The notes under the pieces are model-generated. The model made no database searches, was not told the DNA's origin, and saw only the letters and a program-made list of their open reading frames with translations. A stretch of 64,000 bases of DNA from Plumapathes pennacea (Eukaryota > Cnidaria > Anthozoa > Antipatharia > Myriopathidae). Below are positions 1 to 12,334 of the stretch, one piece after another (the stretch's first letter is position 1; every line of letters begins with the position of its first letter). Both the position numbers and the translations under genes were made by a program. The stretch covers positions 41,087,680 through 41,151,679 of the forward strand of contig OZ038462.1 of assembly GCA_964036295.1 (NCBI GenBank), given 5' to 3'.

Positions 1-139
1 GGCAGACCACATGGAGAGACGGCAAGTGTGCCTTGATAAATTACAGCTCATGTGTGAGGAACTCACAGGATCTAGAGCGTGAAGAATTGTTCAAGGCTCT
101 TGATGTGAACAAAGTTACAGCATGAGAGTGTCAAAAGAA

Positions 140-616
140 TTAAGGTCACTCCGGAGTTTCATCTGGCGCACTCGTCCATGACAAACTTTGGATCATAACT
201 TTTTTGGCTTTTATACGATTCCTATAAAATTTTGAGGAACGTTGCAGCTATCATTCAGCAATTATATGATTGACCGTCAAAATTTCACCATGAATTTTTC
301 TTCTGCTCCGATGATTTTTCTGAAACTTGGTTAAGATATGTATTAAGTCAATATAAACTGATTCTAGAAATTTAACAGAAATATACCAGCAAAATTTTTC
401 ACTGGGTGCGATTTTGTTCAAAAAGTGCTCTCCACTTAAACTACAATATCACAAAAACTATTTTTCCCCAGTTTAATTGAATTCCATTATATTATTGCTG
501 AATGATAGCTGCAACGTTTCTCAAAGTTCTATAGAAATCGCATAAAAGCCAAAAAAGTTACGAACCAAAGTTTATCATGGACGGGTGTGCCCAATGAAAC
601 TCCGGAGTGACCTTAA
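140..616. mobile_element. Foldback (MITE-like) element flanked by TTAA
   Basis: About 125 bp at the left (GGTCACTCCGGAGTTTCAT...) is repeated in imperfect inverted orientation at the right (...GAAACTCCGGAGTGACC), with TTAA immediately outside each end. TTAA duplications are typical of piggyBac-type insertion. No coding capacity, so it would be non-autonomous. Confidence 0.6.
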
Positions 617-1816
617 CAGCTTCCTCCAGATAAAGAACTGTATTCAGACAAGATAAGCTCGCCAGCTCTGATCCCTTCCAGTCATGAGTTCATATTCTAA
701 AATCTTACAACCTTTCCAGAAGAAACTGTACAAACTTACATGTACGGAGTATCAATCAGCTCTGGCAAGACTGTAGAAGAAAGTAACCTACTTTTGCATG
801 CAAGTTTAATTGCCTGAGTGGCCCACCAGAATATCTTAAAACTGTGCATGATTGTGAATGGGGCTTAATGCAATACACTAAACTCTCTCTAAGGCAGACG
901 CCCTCGGGATTACCATTTAGTGTCCGCCTTTGTGAAAGTTCAGTTACAGAGAAACAAGTGAAAATCAGCAAGGACCAAGTCCGCCTTAGAGAGAATTGAC
1001 TGTATATTGCATGAACGATGTTGAGTGGGCACACAGGGCAATATTGTTGTGCAAAGTAGAAGTTAATTCCAGTCTGTCTAGACCTTCATCTGTCAGGGGC
1101 AGTTTAATGTAATCAAACTTTGCTTTCTGCTGCCATAAAAGTAATGCAGTCAATGTATTTTATGTTGTCTCTAGTGAAAGTGTGATTACAAACACTTTCA
1201 GGACTATATGGTTTTAACTTTTTTTGTAGTGTGTAATTAGAGAAGAATAGTACAAAGAAAAGAATCATGGAATAGTCTCGCTTCCCCACAAACTTTCTGA
1301 AACGTTCAAGAAGAAAAGGTGTGAAATATCAAAAATGTGCATATCCTTGGTAAGAAACTTTCAAAGGGTAAAGGCAGCCTTGGGACCTACAGTTAATATA
1401 TTTAATGTTTATAGCATCGAAAGTGTAAATAGCCCCAACATAACCTGTGTGGGACACTTATAAGAAGTAAACCCTTTTCACTCCCCAGAGATGACTTATC
1501 TCTTTTGATCTGTCAATGAAGAGGGAACAAACTGTGATAAAAGGATAATTTAATAATTGGTAGAAAGCTGACTGGGTTATCAATTTTCACTACGTCGTTC
1601 ACAGATTTTCTTCTTATGGTCAATAAGAATTTGCATTTTGAGCTTACGTTCACAGTAAGTTTATCCACTAGTTTGTAAATATTATCAAGACGGCAATAAA
1701 CTTATTGTAAAACCTGTAAAGCGGTTTTTGTTCCGTGTACGCATTCTATGTTGATTTGAGTCATTGCTGTTACCACAAGTTTATTAGTGGAGCTTGAGAC
1801 GCAGTGGCTCTATTTT

Positions 1817-2011
1817 TCATGTGCCTAACTCGAGCAGTTTTGAATTGTCACTGTCCTCAGCCTGTGACCAAATTTCCTTAAAAATATCGGTGTCATCTAC
1901 GTACATACCAATAGACTGGCGGTTTTGGAGACAATTTGGAAGGTCGTTAAGTAAAGATCCATGAATTGATCCTTGTGGTACATGTACTCCGAAATTTGTA
2001 TGTCTAGTCAC
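1817..2011 (-). pseudogene. Decayed non-LTR retrotransposon reverse-transcriptase fragment
   Basis: The translation holds VPQGSIHGSLLNDLPNCL followed by MYVDDTDIF, the conserved PQGS-x-LGP-LL...ND(L)P and Y-x-DD catalytic blocks of LINE reverse transcriptases. The usual residues between LL and NDLP are deleted and the open frame is only 64 codons, so this is a relic. Confidence 0.6.
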
Positions 2012-3064
2012 ATAGTATCGAGTGCAATTTGCGATAAATGAGCACGAGTGAAATTTTCAAAGAGTAACTGCAGTTCGTGCTTTTTGGAAATTTCACTTCT
2101 GTATTTATCCCAGATTGCACTCGAAACTATGGGATTACCCGCTAATGACATGTTGTCTTTGAAAAATTTACGAGTGCTTATTTATTCCAAAATTGCACGA
2201 GAAATCATTTGATTACTTGTTAATAACATGCATACAATAATTTACGTCGCGCAATTTTTTTCAATTTCGTTACAATTCACAAGTGTCTCTCAAGAACTTT
2301 GTTTTCTCGCAAACAGAATCGGAATCGTCCTGAGGAAAGAAAACACGCCCCTTTGTTTTGTTTGGCTTCGCAAATACGCGCGCCAGCTGTCGGCAATTTT
2401 TAATTTCAAATTTCTGCACTGTTAATTTCACATTTCTGCACTGTTAATTACACATTTTTGCACTGTTTGGGATAAATTGCGCTCAGCCAATCAGAATGAA
2501 GAAATTTATTGTATGCATGTTATTAACAAGGAAATAACCCTTACAAGCAAATTGAAACAGCTAGGGTAACCCAGGTACCCGGGTCAACTTTTGTTTACAT
2601 TGTTTCGAGATCTGTTTAAGAGCCTGTCCACAGCGACACATGCCATCTCACCGATTTCCATGAAATTTGGCCAGTTGAAAGAGATCAATCCAAAACTCAA
2701 AAAGCCAAGTGGTTCAAATTTTGAAAAAAATATTGGGTAGTTAGACCACCCCCCTGTTTTTTTTTTAGGCAAAAATGCGAAGAAAAGTGATAAAATATGA
2801 GAAAAGTAAACAGCTCTCCTGTCCAAGAAATTTACTAGATTTGGTTTTCCTTTGGCTTTCTGTATCCGTTCATGCTTCTCAAGTACACAACATAATTTTT
2901 GAGTCATACAATTTTGGTTGTCAATCAATCTTGGTTAATGATTGACCAAGTCACATGATATTTCCTGAACTGTTAAAATTAGCCATTTTTGAAGTTAAAT
3001 ATCTCTGAACGTTTCAAAAGTTTCAAAATTTTGCTCAAAATCGGCTATTTTTGGCCAAAAGCAT

Positions 3065-3220
3065 GGGCTATAGCCTTACCAGTATTCAAAAATCGGCCAT
3101 TTTCGGCCTAATCTCAGAATCACAAGAAACTCTTAGGAAATCTTCCTGGGAGTTTAGCGAAGGTTTTGATATAAAATTTGTGATATTTCAGAGAGCGGGT
3201 CGCGAGCAATAAGAGCAAAT
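3065..3220. repeat. Dispersed repeat, copy 1
   Basis: Contains TATAGCCTTACC, a GGCCTA core, AGCGAAGGTTTTGATA and AGAGCGGGTCGCG in the same order and spacing as 5035-5180. Function unknown; a repeat family member. Confidence 0.55.
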
Positions 3221-5034
3221 CATCCCCTAAAACTTCACCCTTTTCAAACAAAAGAGCATATACCAAAAAATAAGTGTGATCACACGTGTGATCATATGTG
3301 TGATTCACGCTTTAAATCACGCTTTAAAATTTAAAAAGTGTGAATCACGCTTTAAATCACACTTTGAATCATACTTAATAAGACATACAAAAAAATTAGT
3401 GTGAACAAGGTGTCCAGAATTAGACAGTTGCGGTTAGTTGAGAACGCAAAACAAATTACTCGATGACTTGTATGTAATGAATCGATTTACTAGGGGCCGA
3501 TATGTGAAAGCTATGTGGCTCTTCGTCGGAGCAAATTACTCGATAGCCGGCCGAAGGTCATGTGAGAGACAATCAGCACGTAAAGTAAAAATCGATCGAT
3601 GATTTTCCGTGTTGCAGGCGAAAGTCTGAACTGGTCGAATCGTTAACTAAAACTTCAAGCAGGCATTTTTCTTGATGCTGCAGCGATACAAAATTAAAAA
3701 TATGCTAATTGAACGTCTCCTTCGCGGTCAGGTAGCGGCCGGGGGGGGGTTGCGGGCAATAGGCCGGGATTTGACAACACGGACAATCCCGTCTGTCGGG
3801 CATTTGATTGCGAGTCGCAGCCCGAGGGTTTTTGTTGTAGAACTTTTCTGCCACTGGGTGGGTCTTATTAGATACATTTGAATAACATTTATGTCCCCAC
3901 CCTCGGGAATTTGACTGGAATTTTTACTTTTTGGTCAAATCCCCGCCCCTTGTCCGCACTCCAGCCCTCGGGGTTTACATTGATAGGTGCATTATAAACA
4001 CGAGAAGACGGTCAGTTCGCCGCCCAAGGAGAAGAGAGGCATGCAAGTCGAACCTCACAGACTTCAAAGGGTTTTCAAAATGTATTTACTGTGGATACAC
4101 GTAACTGCAACAATTTTTCAAACGGTAAAAATTGCGAGCGATCTATAAATATATGCGACGTGATCGAAAACAGCACGTCTCAAATTACGACTTTCAGCTG
4201 CTGTCACTTTGAAAAAGTCAAATTACATTTTTCCGAACACACATTGACGAAAGCAACAAGTGTACATTTCACCGTGGCCTCGCAACGTTAAGTGCAATTC
4301 ACTATTAAAACCTTATACTTACAGTTCACTAAGAAATTTAATCACTCATCCACAGTCTGGATCATGTTATCGCCAACATTGAACAATACATTATCAAGTG
4401 TGCGTATTTTCTGACTTGTTTCGCGTTTCTCAAAGACAGGCTGTTTCTTTCCTCAAACTGTCAACGACCTTCTGCTGTCCAATTCAGTCACACCAAGTTG
4501 TTCCATGTGGCCAATGATATAAAGTTCTTCGCAAACTCAAGTAAGCCCAGTTTGCCTTTTTCTACGGTTCCCAAAAGTTTTCAAGGCTCGTACGTACTTA
4601 AACGCCCAGGGAATAGAAAACCCATCTCTGCTGTCATGCCTCGATCAACTCACTGAATGAAAATGGCCGACCAAGCCTTGCATTTTGGCGCCCCACAACA
4701 ATGAGCTTCTGATTGGTCAATGTGCAACATGTGACTAGCACCAGTGCCTGCTCAGTCATTCTGCTTCAAAGTGATTGTTTTCACACTTCTCAAATCACAC
4801 TTACACTTCAGAAGTGTGATCACACATTAGAAGTGTGATTAAAAGCGTGAAAATGTGATTTAATAAATCACAATTCAGAAGTGTGATCACACTTCTATTT
4901 TGGCATGGGAAAAAGTGCGTAGTTTTCTTGCTATCAACGGCCGAAGAAAAATAAGACAAATGTATTGCAAACATTCTCCTCATAGTGCCAGGAAGGTTTC
5001 CTGAAAGTTTGAGGAGTTTTAAAATTTTGGTAAA

Positions 5035-5180
5035 AGTCGGCCGTATAGCCTTACCGTTTATTAAAAAATCGGCAATTTTGGGCCTAGTCAGGAAATGTTT
5101 CTGGGGGTATAGCGAAGGTTTTGATAAAAACTTTGCTATATTTCATAGAGCGGGTCGCGGGTAATAAGAGCAAATCACCT
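5035..5180. repeat. Dispersed repeat, copy 2
   Basis: Same ordered blocks as the copy at 3065-3220. Both copies lie near runs of TGTGATCACA palindromes, suggesting the palindromes belong to the same repeat unit. Confidence 0.55.
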
Positions 5181-6000
5181 TATTACATCAATTTTGTTTT
5201 CGACTCGTGGACGGAAAATTTTTCGTAAACGGAAAAAAAGCGTTTTCAAAAATACTAAAAAAACTATTGTGGACGTGGTCTTAATAGGACAGGATTTTCA
5301 GGCGCATACAAAAGAATCCGGGGTTAACTCGGTAAAATTTCAGCCAAAATATGACCAACACCGCAATGTTCTATATAGTTTTCTGATAGACTGAACGTAA
5401 TAGCATGGGTTTGCCAACAAGTTGTTTCATTGACTGAGCATCTTGACACTGTTGTCCGCGTTCTCGAGGTTTACTCTGGATGGTGCGGCATAAAAGGGGT
5501 AAAAACGCTGGCTTTATTAAACTACCTGATTATTATGCGAATCTGATTAGGACTTCGGATGGGTGGACAAAATTTGGCGATGTATTGGGCGGCATGTGGT
5601 CTTTGAAAGCAACACAAACAGACGAGCAGTTTGATGGTCAGGAGTTGGGGACCAAGAGGCGAGGGTGCGTGCGAAGGTACAATTGTGTGTGCGTGTATGC
5701 GCGCGTACGTGTGCGTGTGTGTGCGTGCGTGGGCACGCGCGCGTGTGTGCGTGTAGGTATGCGTGGAGCAGGTGCGGGGAAGCGTGCTTATGCGTGGGTT
5801 CGGGTGCGACCACTGTTCCCATATATTTCACACGAGTAAAGTTTGGACATGGTAGCTTATTGAAGTTTTCGAGGAAAACCGTTTTACAGCCTAACGGACG
5901 GCGGTTTTGAAACTGTTTTCCCTCTGGTGTTCGCTGTTGAATTAATTTCCCATTGAAGAAAAACCAGGTTCCAGTCCCAGTTGAACATGAGCCGAATGAT

Positions 6001-9000
6001 TTACAATATTTGAAAAAGTTTCTTGAGTTCGATCATCAGCTGCCAGTCAGATTTCTGCATCTCGTCACGGAAGTATTCCTTCACGACGTCTATGGACTGT
6101 CGACTTATCTGCACAAAACAAGAGGAAGAGTAATTTAAGACGAAAGAAACCGAAAAACTACGATACTATAGTGGCAATGACGATGACGAAGTCATCGTAA
6201 CAACTGAATCCTTTCACTCAGTCCCAAGAGTGATCAACTTCAATTTTCTCCTTTAGTTTCTCAGCAAAGATATATCATACAATATGGAGAATTTGGCTTT
6301 TGATAGCTTGCTTGGATGAAAACTGAATAAAAGTATCAATTTTCACTACATTTCTCATATATTTTTTTTGGTTTTGTATTGATTCGGGCATGTCAGCCAC
6401 ATACCTTACTGATGACGAGGTCAGTGTGGTCAAAGTGTCGGCCAAAGAGCTTGGGTGCCTCGCCGGACAGCGCTTCGATCTTGACGCAAACCTCCATGCC
6501 TTTTCGGGCGATTTCCATTGGCTTGTGGTTGGCCTCGATACCAGTAACAACGCCGATGTTTAAGAACTGGAGAGGGGAAGATAGTAAATCATGAAGCATT
6601 GTCCTTTACTGCGAAGACTACAAAACAGCCCCTTCTATGCGCGCTAGGATAATCGAGCAAGCCCAAAACGAACGCGGGCGGTCTGGGGAGAGCGATAGTC
6701 GCGCGAGGAGAATGGGTACGGTCGCGTGCAGACATTCACAAGAGACTTTAAGATACAGGACGCGAGAGAACGACGGCGACGTCGGTGAAACAATAAAATT
6801 AATCACAGAAGACAAAAGAAGCACGTGAATATCTGAAATTGACATGTTCTCGGGGTCGCCGTGCTCTCGCGTGCGACTTCAAATGCTTCTCTTTTACTTC
6901 GTTGTCAGGTCGTGGACGACAGTTCGATAAAATAACGACAGTCGTTCTTCTTAGTAGGAAACGATGAAATCAATAGAACCTAGGCAAAAACGGAACAAAT
7001 TGAGCAACCTAAGAATAGGCAAAGTTACAAAGACATAGGGAAAACAGAGATACTATTTTTTGTTTCCTCGCGTTGCCACCGCCGTCCTAGGTTTCTTAAA
7101 CTCCCTACTATCTCCAGACCGCACGCGTTCGTATGGGGCTTGTTCGAGCGCAAAGAATAGACTGTTTTGCAGTCCTTTGCCGCCATAATGGTTAGGATAA
7201 TTTGTCGTCAAGAAGAAGGCCGTCATTTGCTGAAGTAACTCTTTGCAGTTAGTTCAGTCGAACCTGTATTAAGCGGACACCCTCGGGAAATTGTGGAAGT
7301 GTCCACTTAATAGAATGCGTGCACCTGGTTACAATAACATTACCGTTCACATGAAAATCTAAGTATGTGTGTTTGTCGCTGTCGTCGCGTAAAAGATTTC
7401 ACTCAGCAGGTCATCTGCTGTACTATCAAGACCTGAGGAGTATAGATTACAAAAGGGGCAAGCGAAAGGGCCCCGTTTACTTGATACCTCTTTGCTGGGA
7501 ACGCAGACGGGAGTTCCTTCTCTGAGTACACCACCCTCCACGACCACGCCTACCACGATGGGGTCTCTGGTGTTGAACACGTGCTGTGGCATAATGCGCA
7601 GCTTGCAGGGAAACACGGCCACGTTTCTAAACTCCTCCTTCTTCTTGTTCTTGTATTCCTAACACCATCAACATAGGGATAATCGCAGTTAGAAACGACT
7701 GGTCCATCAATGATGTAGACATTACATGTGTTCACAAACGTATACACTGCGAAAATACGTTCTTGACGTTGGTCAGCGTTCGTTGAATTTACAGTGTTGT
7801 GTAACTCGGTCTAACTCTAGGCAAAATTTCACCCCATTTTTCTTGTGCAAAACTTATGTTAGAGAAATCTCACCTCTCTGTAGGCAGTGAACTTGTCAAA
7901 CAAGTGGTAAATTATGTCCGCGGAGAAAATCTTCACGCCGAGATTGTCTGCTATCTCTTGTGCATCCCTCTCTATCCGCACGTCGAACGCTAATATGACC
8001 GCATACCTGAAAAGAAAAGAAGTAAAAAAAAAAAATACGTGACGTTAAGCATCTTTAGGCCCGGGTTAAACGCCGGTCTTAGCATGCGTCGAACTAAATT
8101 ACACTTCTGGTCGACCGAAATTAATTAAGTTCGACTGTTGGGTCAAACGTCGAACTTAGCCGTCGGCGTCGGCGTCGGCGTCGGCGTCGTCGTCAACATC
8201 ATCATCACCTTCAGTTCATGTGCGTCTGTTTGAAGGGTATCGTCGTACAAAGTGAACATAATGGTGGACAGACACTTCACTTACTGACTGTCGTGCTCCA
8301 ACATCACAGAACATTTCATGATGTCCTTCTTGTGCACAGGACCGATGTTGACTCCACAGTACTGAAAAAAAAAAGCAACGGTTTTAAAAAACACCAAGCT
8401 TGCGTGGAAATAGATTGAAATTGTATACTTGGGGAGCAACAAAACGTACGCTATACTGCACTTTAATCAAACGCCATGACAAGAGGTAGGTACTTTACCC
8501 ATTTTGGAGTTGTGCAAAATGAATCAAATAAAAGAAATAAAACCCTGTCACAAGAAAAACCACATCCAAATTAGTGAGTTTTCTAGGTTTCAGCACGATT
8601 GGCCCCTCAGAAACTGAATGGTGGAGCTTCTAAAATCACTAAAATAAGAGACTGGTATGGTTACAGGGGATGCTTGTCCCTGTTCCAGTAACGGCCCAAC
8701 TGGTAAAAGACACGTGTAAACGTTTCTTGAATTGGTCTCAGGCCGAGTTATTTGAGTGACCTCTCGTCGCCGCTAAAAGAACGACAAGCAAATGACTTCC
8801 GCACGCACGTCCACGTAAAACCAGAACTTGGGTCCGAACTTGTGTTGGATGACCAAACGCATTGAAAAGTCGGCCACAAGTTCACGTGACTCAAAAAAAA
8901 AACAAAACATTGGGCCGACTTGTGTTGGGCCGTCAAAACGGTCAAAACTTTGCGTGCACATCTGAGATCGATCAAAGTGTACGCAAGAGGGTGGCTGAAC

Positions 9001-12000
9001 GATACGCAAGCTGAACGTGTTGTTTGTTTTATAAATCTTACCGGGATTTCAGACGTCCTGAGGAACTCCAGCAGGGCCTCCAGTGATCCCAGAGTAGAGG
9101 CCTGCACATACACACCACGCTCTGACAGTTTGATTGATTTGAGAGTGTCTGACAACACCGCCGCTACCTCCGCCTGAGAAAAGAAAAGTTAATTATTAGA
9201 AAAAGATGTCCCTACGCCACCACTGAAATGCGACGACTCAAAAACGGAGGTTTATGAAAACGGAGGTTTTCAAAAACGGTTCTCAAAGTGGCGACTTTCG
9301 AAAACGGATGCGTTTTCAAATGAAAGCGAATTAGTGTGGACAGGCGAAAACGGACGTTTATGAAAACGAAGATTGAAAACGTCTAAGTGTGGGCGTAGCC
9401 TTATAGAAAGTGCAAATAACATATAGTTGAGTATTAGAGTCCTAGTATCGACTTTCTTGGCTAAGTCTTGAGGTTTTACGAGTGTTGCAATGAACTACAA
9501 AATCTGCACTTGAATCGAAAGTTTTGTATAAAGACCGCTGACTCGGAAATAAGGTGACCGCACGGCCGAAAAACGCACTTCCGGTTCAACACAGTTACCT
9601 TCAGATAGTCCACTTCATCCGGGGCCTGCGCGACGAGCATGGGCACTCCGGCGAGAGCCTTCTCAAAATCCTTAGCACAGATCTTCACTCCCTGGGCCCC
9701 CTGTACTTCCTTGTGAGTGATGTATTGGTTCTTGACCCGAAGCTCCTTCAGCGGTTGGGGCGTGAGAAGAGCTCGAATAGGGGTCACGATGGGTCCCTCT
9801 ACCCCGGCAAGCACAACTGTGTCACCCTCCCTAAGTCTGCCGTTGATGAGAATGACGTCAACTGTCGTCCCCAGGCCGGGCAGAGCCTTTACCTGGAAAA
9901 TGCAAGTGATTGTTAGTGCATGCGCTTTAGAAAATTTCTTACCTCAACACCCCACCCCAGGCCAACGCACATTTCTCTACCGCACTTCTCTGTTTAAGTT
10001 AATCTTGAAAATGCTCTGAATTTGTACAAACTCCGCTCAAGAACTACAGTAGAACACTGCTCAACCTGGAAAACGTCCAGCTCCTGAACTGTTAGACTAA
10101 AGGTGTGACCTCTCAACGACTACATTCTTATGGCAGTTTTCACTTCCAACTCCTGAATTGTCAAATGAAACCTAAAGTTGTGACCACTCAAATGAAAGCT
10201 CTCAGTGCGAGTACATTCTAACAGCAGTGTTAATAGACTTCAAGGTTTCAAATAATTGTGCCTTCATGCCACGAGTGCCGCTGTGCTTACTTCTAACACC
10301 ATGCTCTGCAGTTCTTCTGAGTAGGCTAGTCTCGGAGCCATTCGCGTCTGAGTGAGTTTGACAATCTGTGAGATGAGGTCGCCCATACCGTCCCCCGTGT
10401 GAGCTGACGTGGGTATAAGCGAGACGTAGGAGCGCGCGTCCGGGTTGCTGTAGAACAAAGCCGCGTTCAGACCCTGCACAAGGATACACAAGATGCGTGA
10501 TAATCAGAGGTCATAGCTCATCTCTTATTCTCTAGTCCTTTCTTTCTTCCCCGCCTCGCCTTTCAAATTTCCGCCCACCTTCTTTCTCCATCAATCTGCT
10601 CTTCTCTCCCTTCTTCTTACTTATTTTCTTTCTTCTTTCCTCGTTCAATCCTTTCTTCCTTCCTCCTTATACCTTACCCACTTACCTGCTTACCGATTTG
10701 CCGCGGTCCTTTCATTCTTTCCTCTTTCCATTCACCCACCAACCCTCCCCCCCCCCCTTCTCTAACTCAGCAGACAAACCCATAAGTTATCAATTAAAGA
10801 GTTATGTCATCTCATTTCAACTTCGCTGGGAAACAAACCTGTTCTGAGAATTGTCGTATCGCTATTTGCACTCTTTCATCAAATTCTTGCTTGGTGTTTC
10901 TTTTCTGCTTCTTTATGGTGTCAATGATACTGGAGTTTGGTCCTCGCTTCCACTCAAACAAGCGGTCCACCTTGAATTAACCACACAGGAAACGCATTAA
11001 GGCTCCGAAGTCAGAGAAACCATTCAAAAATTGCTGTAAGGCGGCGTATCTTTGGGCTTAACCCAAATTACTCTTTCCCCAGAACTGGAGTAACAGGAGA
11101 ACTCTAGTTAAGGTATTCGTGGAGGCTACAATTTTTGTCATTTGTTATACTTTCTTAAACGAGCATAAAATCACGAAAAAACATTCAAAATTCATAAAAA
11201 GTTTTTCGGTCAGTTGGCTCCGTATGGATCGATGGTGCGACAGACTAGAACCTATTCGAAAGCATAATTCACACGTAACGCCGCCATACAACACTAGTTC
11301 TCCAGGACTAGCTACTCAAACACTGACGCTGTATGATGGAATGTTGGTCGCTGGGCCAACTAGTTTTGTTCTGTCAAAAGAATACAAATTCTTCCTATCA
11401 GAAAATATGAAAATGTATGAGTGATGAACTGAGGATTGATATCTCAATCAGCTCTTACTCCAGCAAGCTATCAAACACCAAGTTACCCGCACTGTATGAT
11501 ATATCTCCAGCGAGAGACTGAAATAAGAACAATGAAATTGATCACTCTCGCCAGTGAAAGGTTTATGGTTGAAGTGGGAATAGTAAACGCCGTACAGATT
11601 GTGTAAGCAGTCGTTTCGAGCTTAAACTCTTCGCCGGAGCAAAGTGTGTGACGCTGTACACCTCTGACGTCACAAACCTTGTTTAGAGCCACTATGAAAG
11701 GCGTCTTCTTGGACTTGAGCAGATTAATCGACTCGATTGTCTGGGGCTCCAGGCCGTGCATAATATCAACAACCAGGATGGCCATGTCACACAGGGACGA
11801 GCCACGGGAACGCAGGTTGCTAGGATACGAATGCAGACGTAATGAACACAGCGAGGTACACAACTCTTGTACCCAGACCCTAAGTTACAAGTATTTCGGC
11901 GCATGCTCGACGAAAGGAAAGGCCCTGGAGAGGACTGATATTTATATGATCCTGATTGGCTATCGGTGCAATACAGTGATAGCGGACTCAGGGGCCGGAT

Positions 12001-12263
12001 TCACAAAACTTGCGTACGAATGAAAATGTTCGTAAGTATAATTTATGCATCGTAAGTTCGACTTACGCACACTATCTCTCTCAAGATAATATGCGTAAGT
12101 CATTGTTCCGATTCGTAAATTAAACTTACGAACATTTTCGTTCGTACGCAAGTTTTGTGAATCCGGCCCCAGTAATTTCCAGAGCCCGTCGTTTTCGTCA
12201 AGCATGCGTCGTCAGATGCACCAGAAGCTATGTTCTCTGTGCTATTTACGTATCTGTGAGTGA

Positions 12264-12334
<71 letters not shown>

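Larger units (their letters stand above)
1..6000. other. Gene-free region with decayed repeats
   Basis: I found no conserved exon here. The region holds a TTAA-flanked foldback, a decayed reverse-transcriptase fragment, several short inverted repeats (for example about 2012-2140), two copies of a roughly 100-bp dispersed repeat (about 3065-3220 and 5035-5180), palindromic TGTGATCACA runs, and a GT/GC-rich alternating purine-pyrimidine tract at about 5685-5760. It presumably contains the EIF5B 3' UTR at its right end. Confidence 0.6.

Noticed and set aside
4430..4620. Possible second reverse-transcriptase relic (VANDIKFFANSSK-like)
   Set aside because: Only a short stretch resembles the catalytic region and the DD pair is absent; too weak to call.
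5480..5839. Overlapping ORFs on both strands (up to 119 codons) with Cys/Val/Arg-rich repeats
   Set aside because: They span a GT/GC simple tract at about 5685-5760 that stays open in several frames; no domain or splice context.
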